Shown: positions 8,648 through 17,701 of the stretch, one piece after another
How the letters are laid out: every line of letters begins with the position of its first letter
How positions within the stretch are numbered: the stretch's first letter is position 1
Assembly: GCA_021842405.1 (NCBI GenBank)
Contig: JAKBZR010000016.1
Coordinates: forward strand, 1-46,858
Length of the DNA stretch: 46,858 nucleotides
Source: a bacterium
GTDB taxonomy: Bacteria > Armatimonadota > Chthonomonadetes > Chthonomonadales > JAMCWF01
Direction of reading: 5' to 3'
Notes under the pieces: generated by a model
Seen by the model: the letters and a program-made list of their open reading frames with translations, nothing else
Told to the model about the DNA's origin: nothing
The model's database searches: none
Program-made: the position numbers and the translations under genes

Positions 8648-9433
8648 GTGAACCTCGTCGCGATAATTGGTGGTACCGGGCTTGACAACTACTCACCGAA
8701 TCCAACCCCGGAGTACCGCATTGTTCAAACGCGCTATGGTGAGGCGCAGTACGTGGAATTGGAATCGCACTCCGGTGAGAAAGTCCTATTCCTCCCGAGG
8801 CACGGTCCGGACCATCGGCACGTGCCACATAGAATTAACTATCGAGCTAATATGATGGCGCTGGCTGAGATGGGGGTCACCGCGGTCTATGCGACTAACG
8901 CGGTCGGCTCACTGCGCCCGGAGCTTCAGCCGGGTGACATGGTGGTGCTCGACGATTTCATTGATATGACCCGGCGGTGGCCGTCCACGATTTTTGAAGA
9001 CGAGGAGGTCGCGCCTGAACATGTACACTCTGATTTCTCGGTACCGTACTGCCCCGTTTTACGGGACTGCCTGATACACGCCGCGCGGGCGCGCGGTTGC
9101 CCGACCCGCCCTCAGGGCACCTACCTATGCACCGATGGGCCGCGTTATGAAACCCCGGCCGAGGTGAAAATGTTCGGTAAGCTGGGAGCGGACGTGGTGG
9201 GGATGACCGGTGTGCCGGAGGTTGTCTTTGCGCGCGAATTGGGATTGTGTTACGCGGGGCTGGCCATCGTTACCAACCTCGGCGCCGGCTTGAAACCCAC
9301 GCCGGTTGCCCACAGCAATGTGAAAAAGGTGATGGTAGCGCGGATGCCGCTGATTATGGCGGTTTTAATGGATGCGGCCGACTCCACTCCAACTGACCGA
9401 TCTTGCCAGTGTGGAGTGGGCAAAACAAAATAG
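8648..9433 (+). CDS. mtnP: S-methyl-5'-thioadenosine phosphorylase / purine nucleoside phosphorylase family (MTAP)
   Basis: A 261-aa trimeric-type phosphorylase that splits methylthioadenosine (or methylthioinosine) to base and methylthioribose-1-phosphate in methionine salvage. Motifs are AIIGGTGLDNY (phosphate loop), FLPRHGPDHRHVPHRINYRANMMAL, TNAVGSLRPELQPGDMVVLDDFIDMT, DGPRYETPAEVKMF and VGMTGVPEVVFARELGLCYAGLAIVTN. The base-site loop reads TNLGAG rather than the TDYDCW of strict MTAPs, so the true base preference (thioadenosine, thioinosine or guanosine) is open. I chose GTG 8648 for its AAAGGAG site seven bases upstream; the open frame from 8543 has no family match before this point. 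Confidence 0.87.
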   Translation: MNLVAIIGGTGLDNYSPNPTPEYRIVQTRYGEAQYVELESHSGEKVLFLPRHGPDHRHVPHRINYRANMMALAEMGVTAVYATNAVGSLRPELQPGDMVVLDDFIDMTRRWPSTIFEDEEVAPEHVHSDFSVPYCPVLRDCLIHAARARGCPTRPQGTYLCTDGPRYETPAEVKMFGKLGADVVGMTGVPEVVFARELGLCYAGLAIVTNLGAGLKPTPVAHSNVKKVMVARMPLIMAVLMDAADSTPTDRSCQCGVGKTK

Positions 9434-9435
9434 GA

Positions 9436-9518
9436 GGTTTCTGAAAAAGTCGCCGGAGCCCGCCGTTTCGTCATTCCCGCCTGCCCCTGTCTGCTGCAGG
9501 CAGGGGCAGGGGCTACGA
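9436..9518. repeat. Family-2 end plus CCTGCC...GGCAGG palindrome between convergent genes
   Basis: Directly after the MTAP stop lies CTGAAAAAGTCGCCGGAGCC, then CGTCATTCCCGC, which matches the inverted copy at 45670-45722. It is joined to a palindrome with arms CTGCCCCTG and CAGGGGCAG around CTGCTGCAGG. The pair sits between convergent genes and may serve as a bidirectional terminator. Confidence 0.65.
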
Positions 9519-10646
9519 AGCATGGGTATCCATTCGCTTGCGAAGCACATCAATCGGCCGGAGGGTTTCGTCCTTCTCCATAAAATACCAATGATCCCAG
9601 CCGTTGCAGGGGCTTCCATTGGAAAAGTGTCGGCCGGCCTGATGGATTGAGCCGACAAACGAACCGATTTCCAGCCTTGCATCGGTCGTAACGACGGCGC
9701 AGCGGGATAGATCGGCGCTAAAGTACAGTGGGTCGCCCGGCTTGAGCAAGCCGGCGGCCACGACATCTTTAAAGCTGGGACCGCGCTTTGCCCTCGACCG
9801 ATCGCGGGGATCCTCCTCAATTTTATCGAAGATCGCGGGCGCCACTTCTTGGATACGCCGGCGTGCGATCTCCACGTAATGCGGCTCCTTCTCGATCCCG
9901 ATCCAGTGGCGGTGCAGTTGCTTGGCGACGGCCGCTGTCGTACCGGAACCGACAAAAGGATCAAGAACCACGTCGCCCGGCTTGCTGGACGCCACGATGA
10001 TCCGCTCGAGCAGCGCCGCCGGCTTTTGGGTGGAATGGGCTTTCTCGCCGTTGATGCGGATCCGCTCCGACCCAGCGCAAATCGGCAGCCGCCAATCGCT
10101 CCTCATCTGCTTGCCGTCATTGAAGGCTTTGACCCCGTGGTGATTAAAGGTGTATTTGCTGCCTTCGGATTTGGAAGCCCAGATCAGCGTTTCATGGGCG
10201 TTGGTGAAGCGCACCCCGCGAAAATTGGGCATCGGGTTGGTCTTTATCCAGATGATATCGTTTAATATCCAAAAGCCGAGATCTTGCATGATCGCCCCCA
10301 CCCGGTAGATGTTGTGGTAGGTGCCGATCACCCATAAGGTGCCGGTGTTCGATAACACCCGGCGGCAGGCGCTGAGCCAGCATCGGGTGAAGTCATCGTA
10401 GTGCCGGAAGCTAGCAAACTTATCCCAGCCATCATCCACCGCATCCACCCGGGTCATATTGGGGCGATAGAGCTCTTGCCGCAACTGGAGGTTGTAGGGC
10501 GGGTCGGCAAAGATGAGGTCAATCGAGCTTTCCGGGAGCGTCTCCAGCACCCCGATGCAATCGCCCTGGATGATGGTATCGAGCGGCAGAGCTGTTTTGC
10601 CTCCATTCTCAAATCTAGCTGGTGATGCCTGTATAGCGGATCGCAT
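9513..10646 (-). CDS. CcrM-like adenine-specific DNA methyltransferase with C-terminal RAMA domain
   Basis: A 377-aa beta-class amino-methyltransferase: catalytic motif IV DPPY at residues 48-51 precedes the AdoMet motif I DPFVGSGTT at 229-237. The C-terminal 85 or so residues (GLLKPGDPLYFS ... GSIHQAGRHFSNGSPCNGWDHWYF ... LRPIDVLRKRM) match the tail of CcrM, the cell-cycle methylase of GANTC in Alphaproteobacteria, now called the RAMA domain. The closest functional guess is therefore m6A at GANTC or a related site. No endonuclease is adjacent, so it looks like an orphan, regulatory-type enzyme. It starts 23 bases after the GH36-like gene on the same strand, with a weak ribosome binding site. 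Confidence 0.88.
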   Translation of the reverse strand: MRSAIQASPARFENGGKTALPLDTIIQGDCIGVLETLPESSIDLIFADPPYNLQLRQELYRPNMTRVDAVDDGWDKFASFRHYDDFTRCWLSACRRVLSNTGTLWVIGTYHNIYRVGAIMQDLGFWILNDIIWIKTNPMPNFRGVRFTNAHETLIWASKSEGSKYTFNHHGVKAFNDGKQMRSDWRLPICAGSERIRINGEKAHSTQKPAALLERIIVASSKPGDVVLDPFVGSGTTAAVAKQLHRHWIGIEKEPHYVEIARRRIQEVAPAIFDKIEEDPRDRSRAKRGPSFKDVVAAGLLKPGDPLYFSADLSRCAVVTTDARLEIGSFVGSIHQAGRHFSNGSPCNGWDHWYFMEKDETLRPIDVLRKRMDTHAS

Positions 10647-10669
10647 CGCTCAACTTTCCGGCCGGCTCA

Positions 10670-13204
10670 CTACCCGCCGGCCGGTCCCACCGTCAGCCGA
10701 AAGATGTTCCAGGAGAGGGCTGGCATCTCGAAATTCGATATGGTGATGGTGCCGTCTTTAGAGACATTGAAGGGAATCCGCTCTCCGTTCCGGATGCTGT
10801 GAATCTCCAGCGTGCTGGGGTCCATATTGATGAAATAGTTTGCCGGATTGAACGAGATGGTGGCGCGATTCGATGATTGTCCCGGGTTCCAGAGGCAGAT
10901 GAAGCCGTATTTGCCGTGAAGCGCGTTTCGCAGGTGCATCACGCCGTCAATATGCGGCGTCGCATGCGGATCGAGCGGGTTCCAGGGCTCCTGCAGAATC
11001 GGCTGGGTGCAGGCGAGCCAGGGACGGTTACGCCAGTTCCAGGCCGACCACTTCTTGCAAATGGATTTTTCAAGCGGCATCATCCGATCTATTTTCCCAT
11101 GCCACTCCACGTTGCAGATATAAGCGCCGATGCTGGTGAAATGATACTCCAGTGCGTTGATGTCGGGCGGGTTGGTCGGGATATGGCACGGGGTCTCCCA
11201 GCCGATGCAGTAAGACGGGCGCACCCAGGTGAGGTTGTGGAGCGTTTCGCGGTAGATGTCGGCGTTTTTATACCACCAAAGCCTTTCGCTCATTCGCTTG
11301 GGGTTGTACCCGATGTACCAGTCCCCAAACCAGCTCTCATCCTCCATATTGCAGGCTTCAGGACCGGCCACGTAACCAGCTCGGTCAATGATAAAGTCAG
11401 GGTCTATCTTCCGCATATCGCGGCAAAACTTGTGCCAATAGCGGACCTGATCGGCAACGCTGTGTCCAACCGGATGGCCGTGATCGGGCTGGACGCAGCC
11501 GCCCATGTAGAGCGCCGAATCGCACTTATAGAATGAGATATCATCGTTGCTTGCCATATCGCCGAAATGCTGAGTGAACCAGTGCGCCCACCATCGAGTA
11601 AAGCAGAACCCCGGTTTACCGGGCCAAGTGTCGGGATAGGTGCCGTTCGCCGTTTTCACCAGCCAATCGGGGTGCTCGGTGGCGTTACGCGAATCGGGAT
11701 CGGTCATCACCGGCGCATTCCAGATGCCGAAACGCATTCCATTGCGTCGGCAAAGCTCCGAAATGGGCTTTAAGCCATCCGGAAACTTATCCGGCGCTCG
11801 ATCCACCACCCAATCCCCGTAGACGCCTTTACCGGCCGCATTGGTCTGCCAACCGTCGTCAATCACGAAAAGTTTGGCTCCGATTTGGGCGGCCAGCGGG
11901 ATGATTTTTTCGCATGTCGCCGCATTGATATTGCGGTAATAGCCGTACCATGTGTTGTAGATGATGGGTACGTAGGTCGGGTTGGAGTGGACGAAATACT
12001 CGCCCACATAGAGCTGATACAGGAAAGCGCCAGTGGCGGTGGTGCCGGTGTAGAGCCCGGTAACCGATCGCGGCATTGTCATCATCTTGTTGGGTACCAG
12101 AGCTTCGTTGGGCTCATAGAAACAAGTCAATAACCGTGCTTTCTGATTGTACTCCGTATTGCCCAGATTGGAAAGCACGCTCAGCACCAGACCTTTATGG
12201 CCTGCCTCATCCACCAGAGCGCTGCTTGCCCCCACAAAGTGGCGGTATCGAGCGGCGGATGCAGGTATGGATGGCATCAATTGCCAACGCTCTTCAGTCA
12301 CTTTTGAAATAAGCAGTTGGCGGTGATGATGACTCATCACCGAGAGCCATTTTGCCACATAGGGGCGATCACCGGGATAGACCTCGTAGTTGACCTCCAT
12401 TTCGTATCCACCGTAAGGCCCGGTCCCTTGAAGATGAATCGTGAGGAGTCGCCCGCCTTGACCGAGCCCGATGGCATCCCACATATAGTGCCAGTCCCGA
12501 TCAAGACGGAGAACCGGTGCTTTCTCCTGGTCCACCAGTCTGACATCTCCATAAATACCGTTGGGCGCCGCATAGCCGACCAGCTTTATCGCAACCACCA
12601 GCGCGTGAGGCGGTAAAGTAACATCAATTTCTTTTGACCAGGCCTGGTCGGCGTCGGTAACTTTGCGAAGGAGGTGGCCGTCCACATAGATGTCCGCCTC
12701 ATCATCAATGGCGTGATCAAAGACAATATTCCACTCCGCATTTTTGGTAGTAGTTTGAGGCGGGAGCTGACGGCGGAGCCACCAGGTCTTATATTGCTCG
12801 TTGGTCTTGAACGGTAAATTGATCGCTGACCAGCTTGAATCGTTGTAGGAGATGCCGGTCCAGTTACCGGCAGGCGCCTTATCGGTCATCCGCCAGCCGC
12901 TGTTAAGCGAGAGGTCGGACAAGGTAGCGCCACTTAGGTGAACCGTTCCTTCATCGCCATAGGGCACGAAGATTTCATGGCCCTTCGTCGGCACCATCTC
13001 CAGCGTCTGCAAGCTGCCCTGAGCCGGATCGAATCGGATCACTCGTTCAATCACTTTATTTCCGATTCGCCAGGTGAAGGTTTTTCGATCAAACTTCACG
13101 TAGGCCGTTTTGCCGTGGAAAAACTCGGCGTTGTAGCTCGCTGAAGCGGGATGGGCTAGGCAGATGGCCGCGACCATGATCAATATGAGATATTTACCGT
13201 TCAT
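10670..13204 (-). CDS. Secreted GH36-like (melibiase-type) glycoside hydrolase
   Basis: About 844 aa with a signal peptide (KYLILIMVAAICLAHPASA). After a beta-rich N-terminal half there is a galactose-binding-like insert (WWLRRQLPP ... DDEADIYVDG, about residues 135-215). The catalytic barrel follows: IYNTWYGYYRNINAATCEKI, GAKLFVIDDGWQ, GDWVVDRAPDKFPDGLKPI, RFGIWNAPVM and SFYKCDSALYMGG. In clan GH-D the Asp of the K-x-D strand is the nucleophile, here Asp of YKCD. The Asp of MEDESW could be the acid/base. The family assignment is by barrel motifs, and the substrate (alpha-galactoside or another alpha-glycoside) is not known. The ATG at 13204 has GGGAGGAG just upstream. Confidence 0.8.
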   Translation of the reverse strand: MNGKYLILIMVAAICLAHPASASYNAEFFHGKTAYVKFDRKTFTWRIGNKVIERVIRFDPAQGSLQTLEMVPTKGHEIFVPYGDEGTVHLSGATLSDLSLNSGWRMTDKAPAGNWTGISYNDSSWSAINLPFKTNEQYKTWWLRRQLPPQTTTKNAEWNIVFDHAIDDEADIYVDGHLLRKVTDADQAWSKEIDVTLPPHALVVAIKLVGYAAPNGIYGDVRLVDQEKAPVLRLDRDWHYMWDAIGLGQGGRLLTIHLQGTGPYGGYEMEVNYEVYPGDRPYVAKWLSVMSHHHRQLLISKVTEERWQLMPSIPASAARYRHFVGASSALVDEAGHKGLVLSVLSNLGNTEYNQKARLLTCFYEPNEALVPNKMMTMPRSVTGLYTGTTATGAFLYQLYVGEYFVHSNPTYVPIIYNTWYGYYRNINAATCEKIIPLAAQIGAKLFVIDDGWQTNAAGKGVYGDWVVDRAPDKFPDGLKPISELCRRNGMRFGIWNAPVMTDPDSRNATEHPDWLVKTANGTYPDTWPGKPGFCFTRWWAHWFTQHFGDMASNDDISFYKCDSALYMGGCVQPDHGHPVGHSVADQVRYWHKFCRDMRKIDPDFIIDRAGYVAGPEACNMEDESWFGDWYIGYNPKRMSERLWWYKNADIYRETLHNLTWVRPSYCIGWETPCHIPTNPPDINALEYHFTSIGAYICNVEWHGKIDRMMPLEKSICKKWSAWNWRNRPWLACTQPILQEPWNPLDPHATPHIDGVMHLRNALHGKYGFICLWNPGQSSNRATISFNPANYFINMDPSTLEIHSIRNGERIPFNVSKDGTITISNFEMPALSWNIFRLTVGPAGG

Positions 13205-13412
13205 AGCTCCTCCCAAGCGTACCGCATCCTATTTTCGCCGTGAGCGGCAACGAATCCCTGCCAGCCTTCACACGTTGTGCCCCCTTGGCTGCTTTGATGC
13301 CCAAATTACACTCGGGGAGCCGTGATTTCTGCAAAGGGACAATTCCACCCGCGACCCTTAATGCGACTTTTTAACCCCATAAATGATATTATGGGCGACC
13401 TGACTTCCTGTT

Positions 13413-16331
13413 TTAGGGTGGCGCTGCTCGGCCGGCACCTTTGAGCGCTGGCCTCGATTTTTTTACCGGTGGTGTCGGCGCTGTCGGACTCGGCTGTGGC
13501 TGCAGGCTTGATTTAAGCTGTTGCAAGTTTTGTTCCAATTGCTTGAGCGCGCTCACCGTTGCCTGCTGCGCCTTCTCGACCTGAAGAATGGACTGATAAG
13601 CCTTGTTTACAATTTGAGCGGCGGGTGCGGCTGCCGGCGCGTTCGCGGTCGCGGTCGTTCCCGATGGCGGTACGGATGTTGAGCTCGGTCCGGCCGCGAT
13701 TGATGAGCCGGATACTCCATATATGGCACCGAGCGCCGCATCCAGCGTGGGCTTCATCGCGATTTGGGGTGGATCACCGGTTGCAACCAGCACGCGCTGA
13801 AGCTGAGGGATCTTGGTGGCCGATTGAACCGACTGCAGGTAGAGCGGGGCCACATAAAGCAGGGAGGTCTTAATGGGTATGACCAGCAGATTGCCGAAGT
13901 TGGCGTTCGATCCTCCTCCACGCCATAGGCTGAGTTGTTTGGATATATCGCTTTGCTGGTTAAAATAGGCGACCGCTTGAGCAGGCCCCATCACGACCCG
14001 GCTCTTTGGAAATCGGTAAAGCACGAGCTGGCCGTAATCCTCCGGGTCGCATTTTGCACACATCCATCCGATAATGTTCTGGTTTTCCTTATCAACCGGG
14101 GTGAACAGCGTCAACAGCAAGAACTCCTCATGTTTTTCACCCGGCAAGCGCATGATAATGTAGTAGGGCGACATGGTACTGGGTCCTTGATCGCTCGCAT
14201 TGCTGCCGGTCGGATCAGAGGGTATTGCCCAGATATCCTCCTTTGAATAGTAGACCTGCGGATCGGTAATGTGATAGGTGGCGTAAATTCTCCGTTGAAA
14301 CCGAAAGATATCTTCCGGGTAGCGCAAATGCGGGATCAATCCGGCCGGCATATCGGAGAGCGGGCGGAAAAGGTGCGGAAAGATGCGCTCGTAAGTTTGA
14401 ATAATTGGGTCTTTCGGGTCAGCGACATAGAAGCGGGTGGTCCCGTTATAGGCATCCACCGTAATTTTAACCGAATTACGAATGTAGTTGAAATTCAGCG
14501 TCTGCATCGGTCCGATCGGCAGTGAGGTTGGCTTGGAGTAGGGAAAACGATTGCTCATGGTGTAAGCGTCAATGATCCAGGTGAGGCGGCCGCCTTCAAC
14601 GACGATATAAGGATGGCTGTCCAAGGATAGAAATGGCGCGATAGCATGAACCCTTTGAATGATGTTACGGCGAAACATAATGCGGGTTTGCGGCGTGAAA
14701 TCGCTGGTTAACAACATATTGGCGTCGCCGAGTCGAAGGGAGAAGGCCATTCTCTTCAACCATGAGCCGATCGGAACCCCGCCGGTGCCGTGGTAGCGGT
14801 TATATTTGTTGGTAGTACCGGCCGGATAGTCAAATTCTAGTTGTGTGGAGTCTACAAACACATAGTGGTTGGTAAGCTGTCCATAATAGACTTGCCAGTG
14901 GGTCTTGGGTAACGGGAAGGTAGCGGTCGGAGGGATATCGTCAATGTAATAGTCGGGGTTACCGCCCGGCAATACCACGTTGACCGGAGTCATCACCACG
15001 CCGTAGCCGTGCGTGTATTCCAGATGACGGTTCTGCCATGTTTGCGCGCCGGAGGGCAGAGCGGATAAGGAAAGCTCGCGAGGTGCAATCATAACCTGGC
15101 GATATTTTCCGTTGATGTGATAACGGTCCACATCAATGTTGCTTTCCATCGAGCCGTCCGGCAAAGTGTAGTCGAATTTATAGTACTGTTTTATTGCTTC
15201 GTTTTGAGTGTAGATGGAGGTAAGTTCCTGCCAGTCCCATAGTCGGATATTATGCACGGTCGGGGTGTTTTTCTGCAAATCGGCATAGGTGAGGTTATTG
15301 TCGGCCGGAAAGTTCATTTGGACGACGTGATTTAAACCATAACCCTGGCGTGTATAATCGAGGTCGCGACTGATATAGAGCCGTTCTTTATTGAACTGAT
15401 TGGGGACTACGGTGAAGTTTTGCATGAAGGTGGGATAGATGCCGCCCAACACCACCGCGCAAAAAGCCCACACCCCCGCCCCCAGCAGTGGTAATCGGAA
15501 AGGTTTTCCAATCCTTAGGTTTACGAAACAGAGCAAACCGACCAGAATGGCGGTAACCATCTGGGCGTGGTAGGCGAGGAGTCGGGCGTGAATATCGGTA
15601 TAACCGGCGCCGTAGTAAATTTGATTGTTGGAATAGAGAAGCTCATAGCAGGCGAGCTGATAGCCAATGCCAAAGATGATAGCGAGAACACCGAGCAGTA
15701 CCAAAAGATGGCGGCTCACGTAGGGTGCAATGGTCGGAATGCTTTGATCAATGAATTCGATCGCGCGGTTTAGATAATAGATCGCAGCGGTGGCGATCGT
15801 GGTGAAAATCAGGGTGAAGAAAAACCAGTTGTAAAGATAGTTGAAGAGCGGCAGGCGGAAGACGTAAAAGCCGATATCTTTGTGGAATAGCGGATCGGTT
15901 TCATGAAAGGGTGCGCCGTGGATGAACTGCAGAAACTCCATGTAGTGCGTCGAGGCTTCCGAACCCACCATAAAGCTGACGAAAACGCAGCCGGCCAGCA
16001 CCATCCAACCGGTAATCTTACGAGCGGCTGCCCCGAATCGCTGGCGCAAAGGATCGTCAACCGTTAGGCGAAGGTTGCCCTGGGAGGCCTGGCGAAGAGC
16101 GAACCAGAGGTTACTGTAGGTAATGATAAAGAAGAGCGCCCCGAAGACGGCGAAAAGCGTCCACCGCGTGAGCAGAATAGTACCGAAGACGCCTGGATAA
16201 CCAACTTCAATAAACCAGAGCCAGTCTGTGTAGATGGGGACCAGGTAACTACCGAGGAGAAAAGCGATCACGATTGCAGCGATGATCGCAAGGCGGAAGG
16301 GGCGGAAATTTGAAGTTTTTTGAAGTGGCAA
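13413..16331 (-). CDS. UPF0182 family large membrane protein
   Basis: 972 aa, the usual size for UPF0182 (COG1615). Seven or so membrane segments fill residues 12-320 (including YTDWLWFIEVGYPGVF, the family's signature N terminus), followed by a large soluble domain with MNFPADNNLTYADLQKNTPTVHNIRLWDW, LEYTHGYGVVMTPVN, FDYPAGTTNKYNRY and PFLSLDSHPYIVV. The last 100 residues are a coiled-coil-prone segment (VEKAQQATVSALKQLEQNLQQLKSSL) and a proline-rich basic tail. Function is unknown for the whole family. The start is TTG at 16331, with AGGTGAT eight bases upstream and no ATG near it. Confidence 0.93.
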   Translation of the reverse strand: MPLQKTSNFRPFRLAIIAAIVIAFLLGSYLVPIYTDWLWFIEVGYPGVFGTILLTRWTLFAVFGALFFIITYSNLWFALRQASQGNLRLTVDDPLRQRFGAAARKITGWMVLAGCVFVSFMVGSEASTHYMEFLQFIHGAPFHETDPLFHKDIGFYVFRLPLFNYLYNWFFFTLIFTTIATAAIYYLNRAIEFIDQSIPTIAPYVSRHLLVLLGVLAIIFGIGYQLACYELLYSNNQIYYGAGYTDIHARLLAYHAQMVTAILVGLLCFVNLRIGKPFRLPLLGAGVWAFCAVVLGGIYPTFMQNFTVVPNQFNKERLYISRDLDYTRQGYGLNHVVQMNFPADNNLTYADLQKNTPTVHNIRLWDWQELTSIYTQNEAIKQYYKFDYTLPDGSMESNIDVDRYHINGKYRQVMIAPRELSLSALPSGAQTWQNRHLEYTHGYGVVMTPVNVVLPGGNPDYYIDDIPPTATFPLPKTHWQVYYGQLTNHYVFVDSTQLEFDYPAGTTNKYNRYHGTGGVPIGSWLKRMAFSLRLGDANMLLTSDFTPQTRIMFRRNIIQRVHAIAPFLSLDSHPYIVVEGGRLTWIIDAYTMSNRFPYSKPTSLPIGPMQTLNFNYIRNSVKITVDAYNGTTRFYVADPKDPIIQTYERIFPHLFRPLSDMPAGLIPHLRYPEDIFRFQRRIYATYHITDPQVYYSKEDIWAIPSDPTGSNASDQGPSTMSPYYIIMRLPGEKHEEFLLLTLFTPVDKENQNIIGWMCAKCDPEDYGQLVLYRFPKSRVVMGPAQAVAYFNQQSDISKQLSLWRGGGSNANFGNLLVIPIKTSLLYVAPLYLQSVQSATKIPQLQRVLVATGDPPQIAMKPTLDAALGAIYGVSGSSIAAGPSSTSVPPSGTTATANAPAAAPAAQIVNKAYQSILQVEKAQQATVSALKQLEQNLQQLKSSLQPQPSPTAPTPPVKKSRPALKGAGRAAPP

Positions 16332-16402
16332 GTTAGCCGATCACCTCACATATGGCGCTATGCTTAGAGTATATCACACGCTGCCCCCGAATACAATGAA
16401 AT

Positions 16403-16431
16403 GTAAGAGTTCAGTTCTGTGGGAATCATTT
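16403..16431 (+). repeat. MITE family-1 end (copy A, only one end recognised)
   Basis: The 12-mer GTAAGAGTTCAG at 16403-16414 followed by TTCTGTGGGAATCATTT matches the terminal repeat of copies B, C, E and F. Downstream (16445-16620) are two GC-rich palindromes, CCTTCCCCCTCTCAGGGGGAAGGG and TCCTTCCCCCTAGGAGGGGGAGGGA, plus CCTTCCACCTTAATT shared with copy F. No matching right end or target duplication was found, so this copy is decayed or interrupted. Confidence 0.65.
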
Positions 16432-16653
16432 ACGACCATATTGGATGCACCCCCATCCTAGCCTTCCCCCTCTCAGGGGGAAGGGATTCGGACTGGGTCT
16501 TGGCGATTACTGCGTCGCACCACATCCTCGCCTTCCACCTTAATTTTGTCCTACTCTCTTCCCCCTCGCAACCGTTCCGTGCTCCTTCCCCCTAGGAGGG
16601 GGAGGGAGTTTAGCGGCGGTGCCTTAACCGATCGCTTCAGCCGCCTAACTTCT
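16432..16653. other. Repeat-rich intergenic stretch with two GC palindromes
   Basis: The space between UPF0182 and the isomerase gene is non-coding on both strands as far as I can tell. The palindromes at about 16467-16491 and 16589-16611 have 8-9 bp arms. On either strand they could act as transcription stops, but neither has a T-run. Confidence 0.45.
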
Positions 16654-17640
16654 CTATTCTTTAGCCCAAAACATGGCGCCGGCCGATTCGGATACCACCG
16701 CCTGCTTCAGTACTTCGAGCGCTTTAAAGAGCCCTTCGCGGGTGGAAAGCAGCCCATCCTCATGCTCGATCGAGAGCACGTAATCGTAACCCACCATTCG
16801 CAGGTTACTGACGAAGTCCTTCCACCACTCGATGCCGTGGCCATAACCGACCGAGCGAAAGACCCAGGAACGATCCAGAATGTTAGCGTATGACTTGGTG
16901 TCCAGATTGCCGTTGACGCTGGAGTTGATCGGATCAATCCGGGTGTCCTTGGCATGAACGTGAAAGATCGCCCCCTCTTTACCCAGCAGTCTCACCGCCG
17001 CAATCGGCTCGATTCCCTGCCACCAAAAATGGGATGGGTCGAAATTGACACCGATCTGCTCACCGCAGGAATTTCGCAGTTGGAGCGCCGTTTCGGGGTT
17101 GTAGACCACGAAACCGGGGTGAGCCTCGATCGCGAATTTTACGTTATGCTTTTTCAGGAAGTCGTTTTGGTCCTTCCAATAAGGAATGGCGACCTGCTCC
17201 CATTGATAAGTGAGAATGTCCCGATACTCGTCCGGCCATGCGCAGGTTACCCAGTTGGGATTGGTCGCCTTCGGGCTGTCGCCCGGGCAGCCGGAAAAGC
17301 CGTTCACCACCGGCACGCCCAGCATTTCGGCGAGCAGCACGCCGTTACGAAACGCCTCATGGTGATCTTTTGCAACCGTTGGGTTCGGGTGGAGCGGGTT
17401 GCCGTGAACGGAGAGGGCGCTCAAGATCAATTTGCGGCTGGATATGGCGGAGAGCAACTGCTTGCGGGCCGATTCGCTTTCCAGTAGCCGGGCGACGCCG
17501 CCAAGGTCATCCAGGTGCCGAGTGCCCGGATAGGCGCCCGCCCCCAGCTCCACCGCCTCGATGCCGGCTTCGGTGATGGTGTCGAGCGCCTCGTTGATTT
17601 CACGATCGTGAAACAGAGCGGTAAAGATGCCAATCTTCAT
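16654..17640 (-). CDS. Sugar phosphate isomerase/epimerase (xylose-isomerase-like TIM barrel)
   Basis: A 328-aa AP-endonuclease-2/xylose-isomerase-like barrel: MKIGIFTALFHDREINEALDTI, AGIEAVELGAGAYPG, SALSVHGNPLHP, FAIEAHPGFVVYNPETALQL, GVNFDPSHFWWQGIEPI, FHVHAKDTRI and YVLSIEHEDGLLS. The Glu of AIEAHP, Asp/His of FDPSHF, His of HVHAKD and Glu of SIEHED are the expected metal and acid-base positions. The start at 17640 follows AAGGAG; the longer open frame contributes non-homologous residues. It is 61 bases downstream of a Gfo/Idh/MocA gene on the same strand, a common pair in inositol and rare sugar catabolism, so a 2-keto-inositol or ketose substrate is likely but unproven. Confidence 0.88.
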   Translation of the reverse strand: MKIGIFTALFHDREINEALDTITEAGIEAVELGAGAYPGTRHLDDLGGVARLLESESARKQLLSAISSRKLILSALSVHGNPLHPNPTVAKDHHEAFRNGVLLAEMLGVPVVNGFSGCPGDSPKATNPNWVTCAWPDEYRDILTYQWEQVAIPYWKDQNDFLKKHNVKFAIEAHPGFVVYNPETALQLRNSCGEQIGVNFDPSHFWWQGIEPIAAVRLLGKEGAIFHVHAKDTRIDPINSSVNGNLDTKSYANILDRSWVFRSVGYGHGIEWWKDFVSNLRMVGYDYVLSIEHEDGLLSTREGLFKALEVLKQAVVSESAGAMFWAKE

Positions 17641-17701
17641 GGGTCCGTAACTCCTTCTTGTCGTTTTTCCGGCCAAGCCGCCGCCTAGCCTGCGATAGTT
17701 G

